Assembly: GCF_023155855.1 (NCBI RefSeq)
Contig: NZ_JAKNUT010000008.1
Location: 1 to 64,000, forward strand
DNA length: 64,000 nt
Direction: 5' to 3'
Source: Microbacterium aoyamense
GTDB taxonomy: Bacteria > Actinomycetota > Actinomycetes > Actinomycetales > Microbacteriaceae
The position numbers and the translations under genes were made by a program. A model generated the notes under the pieces. That model saw only the letters and a list, made by a program, of their open reading frames with translations, was not told the DNA's origin and made no database searches. Of the stretch, positions 44,467 through 55,597 are shown piece by piece. Every line of letters begins with the position of its first letter. Within the stretch, counting starts at the first letter, position 1.

Positions 44467-46306
44467 GTGAAGATCACACGTCTGGCAGCGGGCGTGGGTG
44501 TCGTTGCGGTCGGGGCTATGGTCCTGGCCGGATGCACCCCCCCCGCGCGAGTCGGAGGTCATCGAGGGCACGAGCATCACGGTCGCCTGGAATGACATCT
44601 ACTACGCCTTCAACGACGGCCTCGCCGACACGAACGCCACCTCGAACGCGGTCGTCAACTACATGGCCAAGTCGGGCTTCTGGCACTACAACGCCGACAG
44701 CGAGCTCGTCAAGGACACCGATTTCGGCACCTACGAGGTCGTCGAAGAGGACCCGCTGACCGTCAAGTACACGATCAACGAGGGCGTCAAGTGGACCGAC
44801 GGCAGCGCCGTCGACGCCGCTGACCTGCTCCTGGTCTGGGCTGCCAACACGACCCACGTCTCCGACGGTGAAGGCACGATCGACGAAGAGACCGGTGAGC
44901 TCACGGGCCAGACCGGCACCTTCTGGAACACCGGCGCACTCGAGGACTACGCCCTCGACCTCGTCTCGGAGACCCCCGAGATCGGTGACGACGGCCGTTC
45001 GCTGACCTTCACGTACGACAGCTTCTACGTCGACTGGGAGCTCGCGTTCTCGGGCCCCGGCATCTCCGCTGCCGGCACGGTCATGCTCGCGTACCCCGAC
45101 GACTACGCCGAGGGCGACGAGCAGAAGGCGAAGGATGACTTCGTCAAGGCCGTCCAGGACAAGGACCTCGCGTGGCTCCAGCCCGTCTCCGAGGCCTACA
45201 ACCAGGACTACAAGTTCTCGTCGGGCACGCCCGACAGCCCGCTGCAGCTCCTGTCGAACGGCCCGTACACGATCACCGAGATCAACGCGACCGACGGCTA
45301 CACGACGCTGACGGCGAACCCCGACTACACGTGGGGCCCGTCGCCCAAGTACGAATCGATCACGGTTCGCGTCATCCCCGACATGCAGGCGCAGATCACG
45401 GCGCTCGAGAACGGCGAGATCTCGATCGCGTCGGGTCAGCCGACGGCTGACATCGCCGCGCTGCTCGGTGCGGGCGTCGAGGGTGTCGAGTACTCGGGTG
45501 CGCCCGAGGGCACGTACGAGCACATCGACCTCCAGGTCGGCAACGGCGGTCCGTTCGACCCCGCGACCTACGGTGGCGACGAGGAGAAGGCTCTCAAGGT
45601 CCGCCAGGCGTTCCTGAAGATCATCCCCCGTCAGGAGATCCTCGAGAAGCTCATCCAGCCGCTCCAGCCCGACGCTGAGCTGCGCAACTCGCAGGTCTTC
45701 CTCCCGGGTACCTCGGGCGCCGAGGCTGCTGCTGCCGTCAACGGCTACCCCGAGATGACCGAGCCCGACGTCGAGGGTGCCAAGGCGCTCCTCGCCGAGG
45801 CCGGCGTCCCGAACCCGACGGTTCGCTTCCTGTTCAGCAACACGAACGAGCGTCGTGCGCAGGAGTTCCTGCTCATCCAGCCGTACGCGGAAGAGGCGGG
45901 CTTCGACCTCGTCGACGCATCGCGCGAGGACTGGGGCTCGGCGCTTTCGGCCGCGACCACCGAGTACGACGCAGCCCTCTTCGGCTGGCAGTCGACCTCG
46001 ACCGCTGTCGGCTCGTCGGCGGCGAACTACCAGACCGGTGGCCTGAACAACTACTACGGCTGGTCGAACCCCGAGATCGACGATCTCTTCGACCAGCTCG
46101 CAGGCGAGGCCGACCCGGCCGCGCAGGAGGACCTCCAGGTCCAGGCCGAGGAGATCATCGGTCAGCAGGCGTGGTCGGTTCCGATCTTCCAGTTCCCCGG
46201 CATCACGGCGTGGAGCGCCGAGACCGAGGGTGTGGTTCCGGGCTTCCTGAGCCCGACCTACTTCTGGAACTTCTGGGACTGGAAGCCGGTCTCGGCCGCG
46301 GAGTGA
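44467..46306 (+). CDS. Peptide-type ABC importer binding lipoprotein with an apparent poly-C frameshift
   Basis: The GTG at 44467 has an excellent AGGAGG site and starts a lipoprotein signal (MKITRLAAGVGVVAVGAMVL, then AGC with lipid-accepting Cys23). The mature protein (ESEVIEGTSITVAWND onward) is in another frame, however. The two join at a run of eight C residues (44537-44544); seven would restore a continuous protein of about 612 residues. The mature part is an SBP family 5 (DppA/OppA-like) protein with FNDGLADTNATSN and a YFWNFWDWKP end. It binds peptides or similar ligands for the permeases downstream. Frameshift may be a sequencing artefact, a mutation or slippage-controlled expression. 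Confidence 0.85.
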
Positions 46307-46345
46307 TCCACGGAGTATGACCAGCAGATAATCTCTGCAAGTTGA

Positions 46346-46373
46346 GGGGGGCGCCGGATGCCCGGCGCCCCCC
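46346..46373 (+). terminator. Hairpin between binding-protein and permease genes
   Basis: A perfect 12-base stem (46346-46357 with 46362-46373, GGGGGGCGCCGG against its complement) with a four-base loop, followed by TTCCCCT. It lies 40 bases after the binding-protein stop. Such structures commonly reduce read-through so that the binding protein is made in excess over the permeases. Confidence 0.8.
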
Positions 46374-46464
46374 TTCCCCTGGTCACTGCGGCTTTCACAA
46401 CCCCGTGCCGTAGTGTCTTACGCGTGGCTCCGAACGAGCCCAGCGAGAGAGGGCACACCCCCAC

Positions 46465-47991
46465 GTGTTCAGCTATATCGTGCGGCGGCTCATCGCAGCC
46501 GTCCTCATCGTCTTCGCGGCGAGTTACCTCATCTACATCCTGGCCGCCAATGCCGGCGACCCACTCGAGGATCTCCGAGGCTCGACCGCACCCAACAAGG
46601 AACAGCTGATCGCTGCGAAGATCCAGCAGCTGAACCTGGATGTGCCGCCCTTCCTGCGGTATTTCATCTGGCTCGGGGGAGTCCTCAAGGGCTTCACGGG
46701 CAACATCGACCTCGGCTACAACATCCGCGGTCAGGAGGTCGCCGCCCAGGTGGGCATCGGCATCGGCCAGACCGTGCAGCTCGTCGTCGCGGCGACGGTC
46801 CTCGCGATCCTCCTCGGCATCTCGATCGGCATGGCGACGGCGCTGCGCCAGTACAGCGGCTTCGACTACACCGTCACCTTCATCGCGTTCCTGTTCTTCT
46901 CCCTCCCGGTCTTCTGGGTCGCGCAGATCCTCAAGATGTACGTCGCGATCGGGTTCAACAACTTCCTCGCCGACCCCGTGGTCGCGCCATGGATCGTGAT
47001 AGTCACGGCCTTCGTCGTCGGCTTCGCGTGGGCGAGCATCGTCGGCGGCTCGGCGAAGAAGTACTTCCTCAACTTCGGGATCGCGACCCTCGTCACCGGT
47101 GCCGGACTGTTCTTCATCCTCTACACGGGCTGGCTCGACACTCCCTACATCGGGATCATCGGCATCCTCGTGATCGGCGTCGCCTCGGCGTTCGCGGTCA
47201 CGTGGATCACGGCGGGGTTCTCCAACCGCAAGGTCATCTACACGGCGCTCGTGACGGCCGTGGCCGGCGCGGCTCTGTGGTACCCGTTCAATTACCTGTT
47301 CTTCTACGTCGCCGGGTACCTGTCGTGGGTCATCGTGTTCGTCGTCATGATCGGCATCGCGATCGCCGCGGCCTTCATCTTCGGCGGCGATGAGAGGCCG
47401 TCGTCGATCCGTGCGGGCATCATCGTCGCGATCATCTCGTCGATCCTCATCATCGTCGACCGCGTCATGGCCTCCTGGCCCGACTACGTGCAGATCACGA
47501 ACGGCCGTCCGATCGCGACGATCGGCTCGTCGACGCCGAACCTGCAGGGCAGCGTCTGGATCCAGACGCTCGACAACTTCACGCACCTCCTCCTGCCGAC
47601 GATCGCGCTCATGCTGCTCTCGCTCGCCGCGTGGAGCCGCTATTCGCGCGGCAGCCTGCTCGAGGTCATGAACCAGGACTACGTGCGCACGGCGCGCGCG
47701 AAGGGGCTCAGCGAGCGCACCGTCATCATGCGTCACGCGTTCCGCAACGCGATGATCCCCATCACGACGCTCGTCGCGTTCGAGATCGGCGGGATCATCG
47801 GCGGTGCCGCGATCACCGAGACCGTGTTCGGCTGGAACGGCATCGGCCGCATGTTCGTCCAGGCCGTCCAGCAGGTCGACCTCAACACCGTCATGGCGAT
47901 CTTCCTCATCACCTCGATCGTGACGCTCGTCTTCAACCTCATCGCCGATCTCTCATACTCGGCACTCGACCCGCGGATCCGGGTGAACTGA
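46465..47991 (+). CDS. DppB/OppB-type ABC permease with extra membrane helices
   Basis: A 508-residue permease; usual length is 310-340. The N-terminus (MFSYIVRRLIAAVLIVFAAS) and C-terminal part (EVMNQDYVRTARAKGLSERT, the EAA loop, and GWNGIGRMFVQAVQQVDL) are standard. Between about residues 175 and 365 is an insertion with roughly six additional hydrophobic helices, in the loop where other permeases have only a short stretch. Starts with GTG. It precedes the second permease by one base, so the two are translated together. Confidence 0.88.
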   Translation: MFSYIVRRLIAAVLIVFAASYLIYILAANAGDPLEDLRGSTAPNKEQLIAAKIQQLNLDVPPFLRYFIWLGGVLKGFTGNIDLGYNIRGQEVAAQVGIGIGQTVQLVVAATVLAILLGISIGMATALRQYSGFDYTVTFIAFLFFSLPVFWVAQILKMYVAIGFNNFLADPVVAPWIVIVTAFVVGFAWASIVGGSAKKYFLNFGIATLVTGAGLFFILYTGWLDTPYIGIIGILVIGVASAFAVTWITAGFSNRKVIYTALVTAVAGAALWYPFNYLFFYVAGYLSWVIVFVVMIGIAIAAAFIFGGDERPSSIRAGIIVAIISSILIIVDRVMASWPDYVQITNGRPIATIGSSTPNLQGSVWIQTLDNFTHLLLPTIALMLLSLAAWSRYSRGSLLEVMNQDYVRTARAKGLSERTVIMRHAFRNAMIPITTLVAFEIGGIIGGAAITETVFGWNGIGRMFVQAVQQVDLNTVMAIFLITSIVTLVFNLIADLSYSALDPRIRVN

Positions 47992-47992
47992 C

Positions 47993-49120
47993 ATGGCACG
48001 CAAAGAACCGACTCCCACCGAGTCCCTCAACGAAGTCCTCACGATCGAGCAGCGGGAGGTCGAAGGTCTCAGCCAGGCGACGATCGTCCGCCGCCGCTTC
48101 TTCCGCCACCGCGGGGCCGTCTCGGCGATGATCGTGCTCGCGCTGCTGTTCATCCTCATCTACTCGTCGATCGGTTTCGACGTGTTCGGCATCAAGGTGC
48201 CCGGATGGTATCCGCACACGTACCTGCAGCGCTTCGACGTCGCGCTGCCGGGCGGCCAGCCCACGTGGGTGCTCCCGTTCAACTTCGGAGAGTTCCCGTT
48301 CGGGCAGGACGAGATCGGCCGCGACATCTTCGCGCTGGTCATGCGCGGTGCGCAGCAGTCGATCACCGTCATGGTGGTCTACGGCTTCGTCGCCGGCGTG
48401 CTCGGCATCGTCATCGGCGCGATCGCGGGCTTCTACCGCGGGTGGGTGGATGCCGTGCTGATGCGCATCACCGACGTCATCATCATCATCCCGTTCCTCA
48501 TCCTCGCCGCGGTCATCGGCCGGGCGACCGGCGACTTCGGCGCGTTCTTCCTCGCCATCGCGCTCGGACTCTTCGGGTGGACGGCGCTCGCGCGACTCGT
48601 CCGCGGTGAGTTCCTGTCGCTCCGCGAGCGGGAGTTCGTGGATGCCGCGCGGGTGGCCGGGGCATCCAACCCCCACATCCTGTTCCGCCACATCCTGCCC
48701 AACGCGATGGGCGTCGTGATCGTCGCGATCTCGCTCCTCATGTCGGGCGCGATCCTCACCGAGGCCGCGCTGAGCTTCCTCGGCGTCGGCGTGCAGTCGC
48801 CGGATGTCTCGCTCGGCCAGATTCTCAACCAGTACCAGGGTGCGTTCTCGACGCGCCCGTGGCTCTTCTGGTGGCCGGGTCTGTTCATCATCGCGCTCGC
48901 GCTGTGCGTGAACTTCATCGGCGACGGTCTCCGCGATGCGTTCGACCCCCGGCAGCGGCGCATGCCCGGCAAGCGCGGGCCCTACCGCCAGGCGTTCGGC
49001 GCGATGTTCGGTGGCTTCTCGGGCGGCGGTCGCTACGACACCGACCGGGAGGATGCCGAGAACCCGGGCGTCATCGAGGTCACCTACGCCGACGACGAGC
49101 TGCGCAAGGAGTCGAACTAG
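47993..49120 (+). CDS. DppC/OppC-type ABC permease
   Basis: A 375-residue permease with an N-terminal helix after a 40-residue cytoplasmic lead, then the five-helix importer core. FGQDEIGRDIFALVMRGA is the typical DppC entry segment and EFVDAARVAGASNPHILFRH the EAA loop that contacts the ATPase. A C-terminal hydrophilic tail of about 55 residues is longer than usual. Starts one base after the DppB-like gene. The next gene on this strand (the ATPase) is separated by an antisense gene. Confidence 0.92.
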   Translation: MARKEPTPTESLNEVLTIEQREVEGLSQATIVRRRFFRHRGAVSAMIVLALLFILIYSSIGFDVFGIKVPGWYPHTYLQRFDVALPGGQPTWVLPFNFGEFPFGQDEIGRDIFALVMRGAQQSITVMVVYGFVAGVLGIVIGAIAGFYRGWVDAVLMRITDVIIIIPFLILAAVIGRATGDFGAFFLAIALGLFGWTALARLVRGEFLSLREREFVDAARVAGASNPHILFRHILPNAMGVVIVAISLLMSGAILTEAALSFLGVGVQSPDVSLGQILNQYQGAFSTRPWLFWWPGLFIIALALCVNFIGDGLRDAFDPRQRRMPGKRGPYRQAFGAMFGGFSGGGRYDTDREDAENPGVIEVTYADDELRKESN

Positions 49121-49143
49121 TGATGATCGCCTTGCGCGGGGGA

Positions 49144-49779
49144 TCAGACCCCCGGAAGGACGATCACCGCGATGCTCGCGGCGAGCGCCGCGCCGCTCAC
49201 CACGACGAGCAGCGGGCGAACCGCGACGGTCGCGCGCGCGGCCGTGTCACGCCGGATGCCCTCGTGCTCTCGGCGGGCCAGTTCGCGGCGGATGACCGTC
49301 GCGGGAGCGCCGGACGCCGAGCCGACGGTGTCTCCGGGACGCGCAGTGCCGCCGGCGCGTACGGACTGCGGTGCGTCGTTCCAGTCGCTGCGGTTGGTCG
49401 CGCGACGACGGCTCATCGAATCGCGCAGCGACGCGGCGCCACCGGGTGCGGGAGCGCCCCACGCCGAGAAGCTCTTGCCGCCCGAGCGCACGACGAGCGA
49501 GTACCGCGTGTCGACGTCGTCGATGGCGTCGTAGGGCACGTCGACGTCGCGCACGAGGTTGCGCAGCTGCACACCTCGAGCGTCGGTGACGACGCTCGGA
49601 CGCCAGAACGCGAGCCACACGAACCAGCCGAGGCTCGCCAGCAGCACGACCGGCACGAGTCCGGCCCCGGACACGAGGCTCGAGACGATGCCGGCGGCGC
49701 TGATCGCCCACACCACGATCGTCAGGCCGATTCCGAATCGGGAGCGGAAGACGATCCGGGGCATCTCAGGCTGGTCCAC
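49144..49779 (-). CDS. Membrane protein with PH-like domain, antisense within the importer cluster
   Basis: A 211-residue protein: two N-terminal membrane helices (about residues 15-60), a bacterial PH-like domain (about 62-108, with TDARGVQLRNLVRDVDVPYD), a long polar low-complexity linker and a C-terminal helix (about 188-208). Function unknown. Start GTG at 49779; ATG six codons in is an alternative. It is transcribed against the importer genes, only 23 bases after the DppC stop and 44 bases before the ATPase start, so it splits the importer into two transcription units. Confidence 0.75.
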   Translation of the reverse strand: MDQPEMPRIVFRSRFGIGLTIVVWAISAAGIVSSLVSGAGLVPVVLLASLGWFVWLAFWRPSVVTDARGVQLRNLVRDVDVPYDAIDDVDTRYSLVVRSGGKSFSAWGAPAPGGAASLRDSMSRRRATNRSDWNDAPQSVRAGGTARPGDTVGSASGAPATVIRRELARREHEGIRRDTAARATVAVRPLLVVVSGAALAASIAVIVLPGV

Positions 49780-49823
49780 GATCCCATGCTTCCACGAACC
49801 ATTCGAGAGGACGGTGCTTTCGT

Positions 49824-51611
49824 ATGAGCACGGTCGACACCACGGCGACGCCGTCGCCCGAGACCTCCGCAGACCGCCCCATCATCGAGGCCAAGAACCT
49901 CGCCGTCGACTTCTGGGTCAACGGCGAATGGGTCAACGCCGTCAAGGGCATGGACTACAAGGTCCACCCGAGCGAGGTCCTCGCCATCGTCGGCGAGTCG
50001 GGATCGGGAAAGTCCGTCAGCTCGATGTCGCTGCTGGGGCTGCTCCCGCCCAACTCGCGCTCGCGCGGCAGCGTCAAGCTCCACGGCCGTGAGATCCTCA
50101 ACGCGCCGGTCGAGTCGCTGCGCAAGATCCGCGGCAAGCGCATCGCCGTGATCTTCCAGGAGCCCATGACGGCGCTGAACCCGGTGTACCGCATCGGCTA
50201 CCAGATCACCGAGGCGATCCGCGTCCACAGCAACATGCCCCCGGCGCAGGCCAAGGAGCGCGCGCTCGAGCTGCTGAAGCTCGTCGAGATGCCCGATCCC
50301 GAGAAGGCCTACAACTCCTTCCCGCACCAGCTGTCGGGCGGTCAGCGTCAGCGCGCCATGATCGCGCAGTCCATCTCGTGCGACCCCGACGTGCTCATCG
50401 CCGACGAGCCGACGACGGCGCTGGACGTCACGATCCAGGCCGAGATCCTCGACCTGCTGCGCAGCCTGCACAAGCGGCTCAACAGCGCGATCATCATCAT
50501 CACGCACGACCTCGGCGTCGTCGCCGACCTCGCCGACAACGTGATCGTGATGAAGACGGGCGAGGTCGTCGAGCGCGGCTCGGTCCACGAGATCTTCAGC
50601 GACCCGAAGAACGACTACACCAAGGAGCTCCTCGCGGCGGTGCCCAAGCTCGGGTACACCAACGAAGGCAAGACGGTGCGCACGGGTGCACCGGTGCTCG
50701 AACTGAAGAACGCCGTCATCGAGTACCCCGGGCGTCGTCGCGTGCCGGCTTTCCGTGCCGTCGATGACGTGAGCTTCGCGATCCACCCGGGCGAGATCGT
50801 CGGCCTCGTCGGCGAGTCGGGCTCGGGCAAGACGACCATCGCGCGCGGCGCGATCGGCTTGCTCCCGTTCAAAGAGGGCTCGGCCATGGTCAACGGCGTC
50901 GAGCTCGTCGGCATCAAGCCGAACGCGCTGCGCGAACTGCGCAAGGACATCGGCATCGTCTTCCAGGATCCGGGTTCTTCGCTCAACCCGCGCTGGCCCG
51001 TCGGTGAGTCGATCGGCGAGCCGCTCCAGCTGCTCGGCGACTTCACCAAGAAGGAGATCAGCACCCGTACGGAGGAGCTCCTCGATCAGGTGGAGCTGCC
51101 GCGGTCCTTCCGCAACCGCTACCCGCACGAGCTCTCGGGGGGTCAGCGTCAGCGCATCGGCATCGCTCGCGCCCTCGCGCTCAAGCCCAAGCTCCTCGTC
51201 GCCGACGAGCCGACGAGCGCGCTCGACGTCTCGGTGCAGGCACGCGTGCTCGATCTGCTCGAGAACCTCCAGGAGGAACTCGGGTTCGCCTGCCTCTTCG
51301 TCAGCCACGACCTCGCGGTCGTCGACCGCCTCGCCGACCGCATCGTCGTCATGAACCACGGCAAGCTGGTCGAAGAGGGCTCGCCCGACGAGATCCTGCG
51401 CAACCCGCAGCAGGCGTACACGAAGCGCCTCATCGCCGCCATCCCGGTGCCCGATCCCACGGAGCAGGCCGTTCGGCGCGATGAGCGGCGCCGCGTGCTC
51501 GACGAGCAGAAGGCCGCGGGCGAGCAGGTGGACGCGAACGAGGAAGCCGAGATCCACGCGCCGGCGGCTCCCGAGGAGCCGACGCCGCCGCCGCAGCTGC
51601 CGCACGCCTAG
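49824..51611 (+). CDS. Fused double ATPase of the peptide-type ABC importer (DppD-DppF)
   Basis: A 595-residue protein with two importer ATPases in one chain. Half 1: Walker A GESGSGKSV, signature LSGGQRQRAMIA, Walker B VLIADEPTTALD. Half 2: GESGSGKTT, LSGGQRQRIGIA and LLVADEPTSALD. Each half ends with the oligopeptide-type C-terminal segment (EEGSPDEILRNPQQAYTKRL in half 2). The Ala/Pro/Glu-rich tail is variable. It powers uptake by the binding protein and permeases upstream. The fusion replaces the two separate DppD and DppF proteins. Confidence 0.93.
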   Translation: MSTVDTTATPSPETSADRPIIEAKNLAVDFWVNGEWVNAVKGMDYKVHPSEVLAIVGESGSGKSVSSMSLLGLLPPNSRSRGSVKLHGREILNAPVESLRKIRGKRIAVIFQEPMTALNPVYRIGYQITEAIRVHSNMPPAQAKERALELLKLVEMPDPEKAYNSFPHQLSGGQRQRAMIAQSISCDPDVLIADEPTTALDVTIQAEILDLLRSLHKRLNSAIIIITHDLGVVADLADNVIVMKTGEVVERGSVHEIFSDPKNDYTKELLAAVPKLGYTNEGKTVRTGAPVLELKNAVIEYPGRRRVPAFRAVDDVSFAIHPGEIVGLVGESGSGKTTIARGAIGLLPFKEGSAMVNGVELVGIKPNALRELRKDIGIVFQDPGSSLNPRWPVGESIGEPLQLLGDFTKKEISTRTEELLDQVELPRSFRNRYPHELSGGQRQRIGIARALALKPKLLVADEPTSALDVSVQARVLDLLENLQEELGFACLFVSHDLAVVDRLADRIVVMNHGKLVEEGSPDEILRNPQQAYTKRLIAAIPVPDPTEQAVRRDERRRVLDEQKAAGEQVDANEEAEIHAPAAPEEPTPPPQLPHA

Positions 51612-51621
51612 CCGGGAGGGC

Positions 51622-51637
51622 GGGCTCCCAGGAGCCC
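51622..51637 (+). terminator. Short hairpin after the importer ATPase gene
   Basis: GGGCTCC (51622-51628) and GGAGCCC (51631-51637) form a short GC-rich stem with minimal loop, ten bases after the ATPase stop and just before the typA -10 hexamer (TAGGCT, 51643-51648). There is no T-run, as is usual in this genome. Probably a weak terminator. Confidence 0.5.
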
Positions 51638-51694
51638 TGCGGTAGGCTTGTACGTCGGCTTCTCGACGCATCCACCCCACCGCAAGGATCATTC

Positions 51695-53608
<1,914 letters not shown>

Positions 53609-53619
53609 TCCGTTCTCGT

Positions 53620-53649
53620 CGAAAGGGCAGGGGAGACCCTGCCCTTTCG
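53620..53649 (+). terminator. Intrinsic terminator of typA
   Basis: CGAAAGGGCAGGG (53620-53632) pairs perfectly with CCCTGCCCTTTCG (53637-53649) around a GAGA loop: a 13-base stem starting 12 bases after the typA stop. The stem's own TTTC end gives only a short U-rich tract. Confidence 0.85.
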
Positions 53650-53723
53650 CGTCGGCAGGAATCGGTCCACGGATGACCGGGCGGACCGCGGGTCTCCGAA
53701 CGGCGCATCGGTAGGCTCGATCG

Positions 53724-54506
53724 GTGAGCTCCGAACCCCATTTCGACGACGCGCACGCGCCCGGCGAGGCGCGGCGAGCCGTGCGCGCGGGGCTCGGCGT
53801 CGCTCTCGCGACGAGCGCGTACGGCATCTCGTTCGGTGCGCTCGCGGTCGCGTCGGGTTTCGACGTGTGGCAGACGATGGTGCTGAGCCTGCTGATGTTC
53901 ACGGGTGGATCCCAGTTCGCTTTCGTGGGAGTGATCGCCTCGGGCGGTCTCGCCGCGGCGCCGTCGGCGATCGCCTCGGCGTCGCTCCTCGGCGTGCGCA
54001 ACGTCGCCTACGGCATCTCGATGTCGTCGGTCATCGGTCCGGGCCTGTTCAAGCGCGCCGCGGCCGCGCACTTCACGATCGACGAGTCCACCGCCGTGTC
54101 CCTCGCGCAGAAGAGCGCGCACGCGCGCACCGTGGGATTCTGGGTGACCGGCATCGGCATCTATGTGGGATGGAACCTCACGACGGCGATCGGCGCGATC
54201 GGGGCGGATGCCCTCGCATCGGCCGACGGAGCCGGATTCGATCCGAGAGCCTGGGGACTGGATGCCGCGGCCGCCGCCGCGTTCCTCGCCCTGCTGTGGC
54301 CGCGCCTGCGCCGTCGCCAGCCCATCGCGGTCGGCATCGCCGCGGCGGTCGTGGCGATGCTCGTGACGCCGTTCGTGCTGCCGGGCCTGCCGGTGCTGTT
54401 CGCGGCCGTCGTCGCGATCTTCGTGGGGTGGTTCAACTGGCTCGGGACGCCGGAGAACACCGCGGACGAGCCGGATGACGTGCCCGAGCGGGAGGGACTG
54501 CCATGA
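53724..54506 (+). CDS. azlC: AzlC-family branched-chain amino acid exporter subunit
   Basis: A 260-residue membrane protein with about five to seven helices, of the AzlC/BrnF family. GVALATSAYGISFGALAVA is the family's N-terminal helix and FTGGSQFAFVGVIASGG its hallmark, followed by RNVAYGISMS. It forms a two-part exporter with AzlD, overlapping by four bases. Substrates of relatives are leucine, isoleucine, valine and methionine. GTG start six bases after TAGGCT (53712-53717). Confidence 0.92.
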   Translation: MSSEPHFDDAHAPGEARRAVRAGLGVALATSAYGISFGALAVASGFDVWQTMVLSLLMFTGGSQFAFVGVIASGGLAAAPSAIASASLLGVRNVAYGISMSSVIGPGLFKRAAAAHFTIDESTAVSLAQKSAHARTVGFWVTGIGIYVGWNLTTAIGAIGADALASADGAGFDPRAWGLDAAAAAAFLALLWPRLRRRQPIAVGIAAAVVAMLVTPFVLPGLPVLFAAVVAIFVGWFNWLGTPENTADEPDDVPEREGLP

Positions 54507-54817
54507 CCCTCTGGACCGCGGTCCTCGTGGCATCCATCGTCTGCGTCGCCCTCAAGACCGTCGGCTATCTCGTGCCGCCCCGCTGGCTCGAGGCGCCGCG
54601 CCCCGCGCGCATCGCCGACCTGCTGACCGTGGCGCTGCTGGCGGCCCTCGTCGCTGTCCAGACGCTCGGAGAGGGGCAGGCGATCGTCGTGGACGCGCGC
54701 ATCCCCGCCGTCCTCGTCGCCGCGGGGCTGCTCTTGCTGCGCGCGCCGTTCCTCGTCGTCGTCATCGCGGCGGCCGTCGTCGCGGCGCTCCTGCGCCTGT
54801 GGGGGCTCGCCGCGTGA
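54503..54817 (+). CDS. azlD: AzlD-family partner subunit of the exporter
   Basis: A 104-residue protein with three to four hydrophobic helices, of the AzlD/BrnE family. VKTVGYLVPPRWLE-like residues (LKTVGYLVPPRWLEAPR) are a recognisable family segment, and the middle LLAALVAVQTLGEGQ is typical. Its ATG overlaps the azlC stop by four bases. The pair should act together as a permease for branched-chain amino acids. Confidence 0.9.
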   Translation: MTLWTAVLVASIVCVALKTVGYLVPPRWLEAPRPARIADLLTVALLAALVAVQTLGEGQAIVVDARIPAVLVAAGLLLLRAPFLVVVIAAAVVAALLRLWGLAA

Positions 54818-54881
54818 CGAGCCCCCCGGCGGCGGTGGTCGCTGAGCCGTCACGGGGATCACCTCGGCGTAGGCTTGCCGC

Positions 54882-55265
54882 GTGAAGTTCTCCTGGGCGC
54901 GTGCGGGCACGTGGCTGATCGCGTTCATCGTCGGCGCGGTCTATGGCCTCGCCGGCACGATCGCGCACTCCTTCCCGCTCGGCTGGCTGCCGCTCGGGCT
55001 GATCCTCTCGCTCCTGGGCTGCGCCGCGATGCTCGCCGCTGTGCGCCTCCTCACGGCCGACCGATGGGCGGCTCTCGCAGCCGGCATGGGCATGATGATC
55101 GCGACGCTCGTCTTCTCGGGTCGCGGGCCGGGCGGCTCGGTGATCGTGCCCGATTCGGTGCTCGGCCAGGTCTGGACGATCGTGATCCCGATCCTCGTCC
55201 TTCTCGTCGTCGCGTGGCCGGCGCTTCCCCCGCGTCCTGCCGACGTGTCTCTCGAAGCGAATTAG
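54882..55265 (+). CDS. Small membrane protein upstream of fdxA (possibly DUF6113)
   Basis: A 127-residue protein with about four hydrophobic helices and little between them. The place just ahead of fdxA and dapC is shared with a DUF6113 membrane protein in other actinobacteria, so that family is my best guess. Function unknown. Starts with GTG, six bases after TAGGCT (54870-54875). It may be cotranscribed with fdxA, although fdxA has a promoter signal of its own. Confidence 0.75.
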   Translation: MKFSWARAGTWLIAFIVGAVYGLAGTIAHSFPLGWLPLGLILSLLGCAAMLAAVRLLTADRWAALAAGMGMMIATLVFSGRGPGGSVIVPDSVLGQVWTIVIPILVLLVVAWPALPPRPADVSLEAN

Positions 55266-55274
55266 ACTGGTCCC

Positions 55275-55595
55275 GTGACGTATGTGATCGCTCTCCCGTG
55301 CGTGGATGTCAAAGACCGCGCCTGCATCGACGAATGTCCGGTCGACTGCATCTACGAGGGCGAACGGAGCCTCTACATCCACCCCGACGAGTGCGTCGAC
55401 TGCGGTGCGTGCGAGCCCGTCTGCCCCGTCGAGGCGATCTACTACGAAGACGACCTGCCCGAAGAATGGCAGGACTACTACAAGGCCAACGTCGAGTTCT
55501 TCGACGACGTGGGCTCGCCCGGTGGCGCGGCCAAGGTGGGTGTGATCCACAAGGATCACCCGATCATCGCCGCCCTCCCTCCGCAGGAGCATTGA
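55275..55595 (+). CDS. fdxA: Seven-iron-type ferredoxin
   Basis: A 106-residue ferredoxin typical of actinobacteria. Cysteines are in LPCVDVKDRACIDECPVDCI (for a 3Fe-4S and part of a 4Fe-4S cluster) and in CVDCGACEPVCPVEAIYYED. It serves as electron donor for oxygenases and other reductases; the desaturase, the haem-oxygenase-like oxidase or P450s elsewhere could be clients, but that is guesswork. GTG start six bases after TAGACT (55263-55268). dapC starts two bases after its stop. Confidence 0.95.
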   Translation: MTYVIALPCVDVKDRACIDECPVDCIYEGERSLYIHPDECVDCGACEPVCPVEAIYYEDDLPEEWQDYYKANVEFFDDVGSPGGAAKVGVIHKDHPIIAALPPQEH

Positions 55596-55597
55596 CC

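Noticed and set aside
44498-44560. Using the GTG at 44498 as the start of the binding protein
   Set aside because: It has no ribosome binding site, lies inside the lipoprotein signal in a different frame, and gives a tryptophan-rich non-signal N-terminus.
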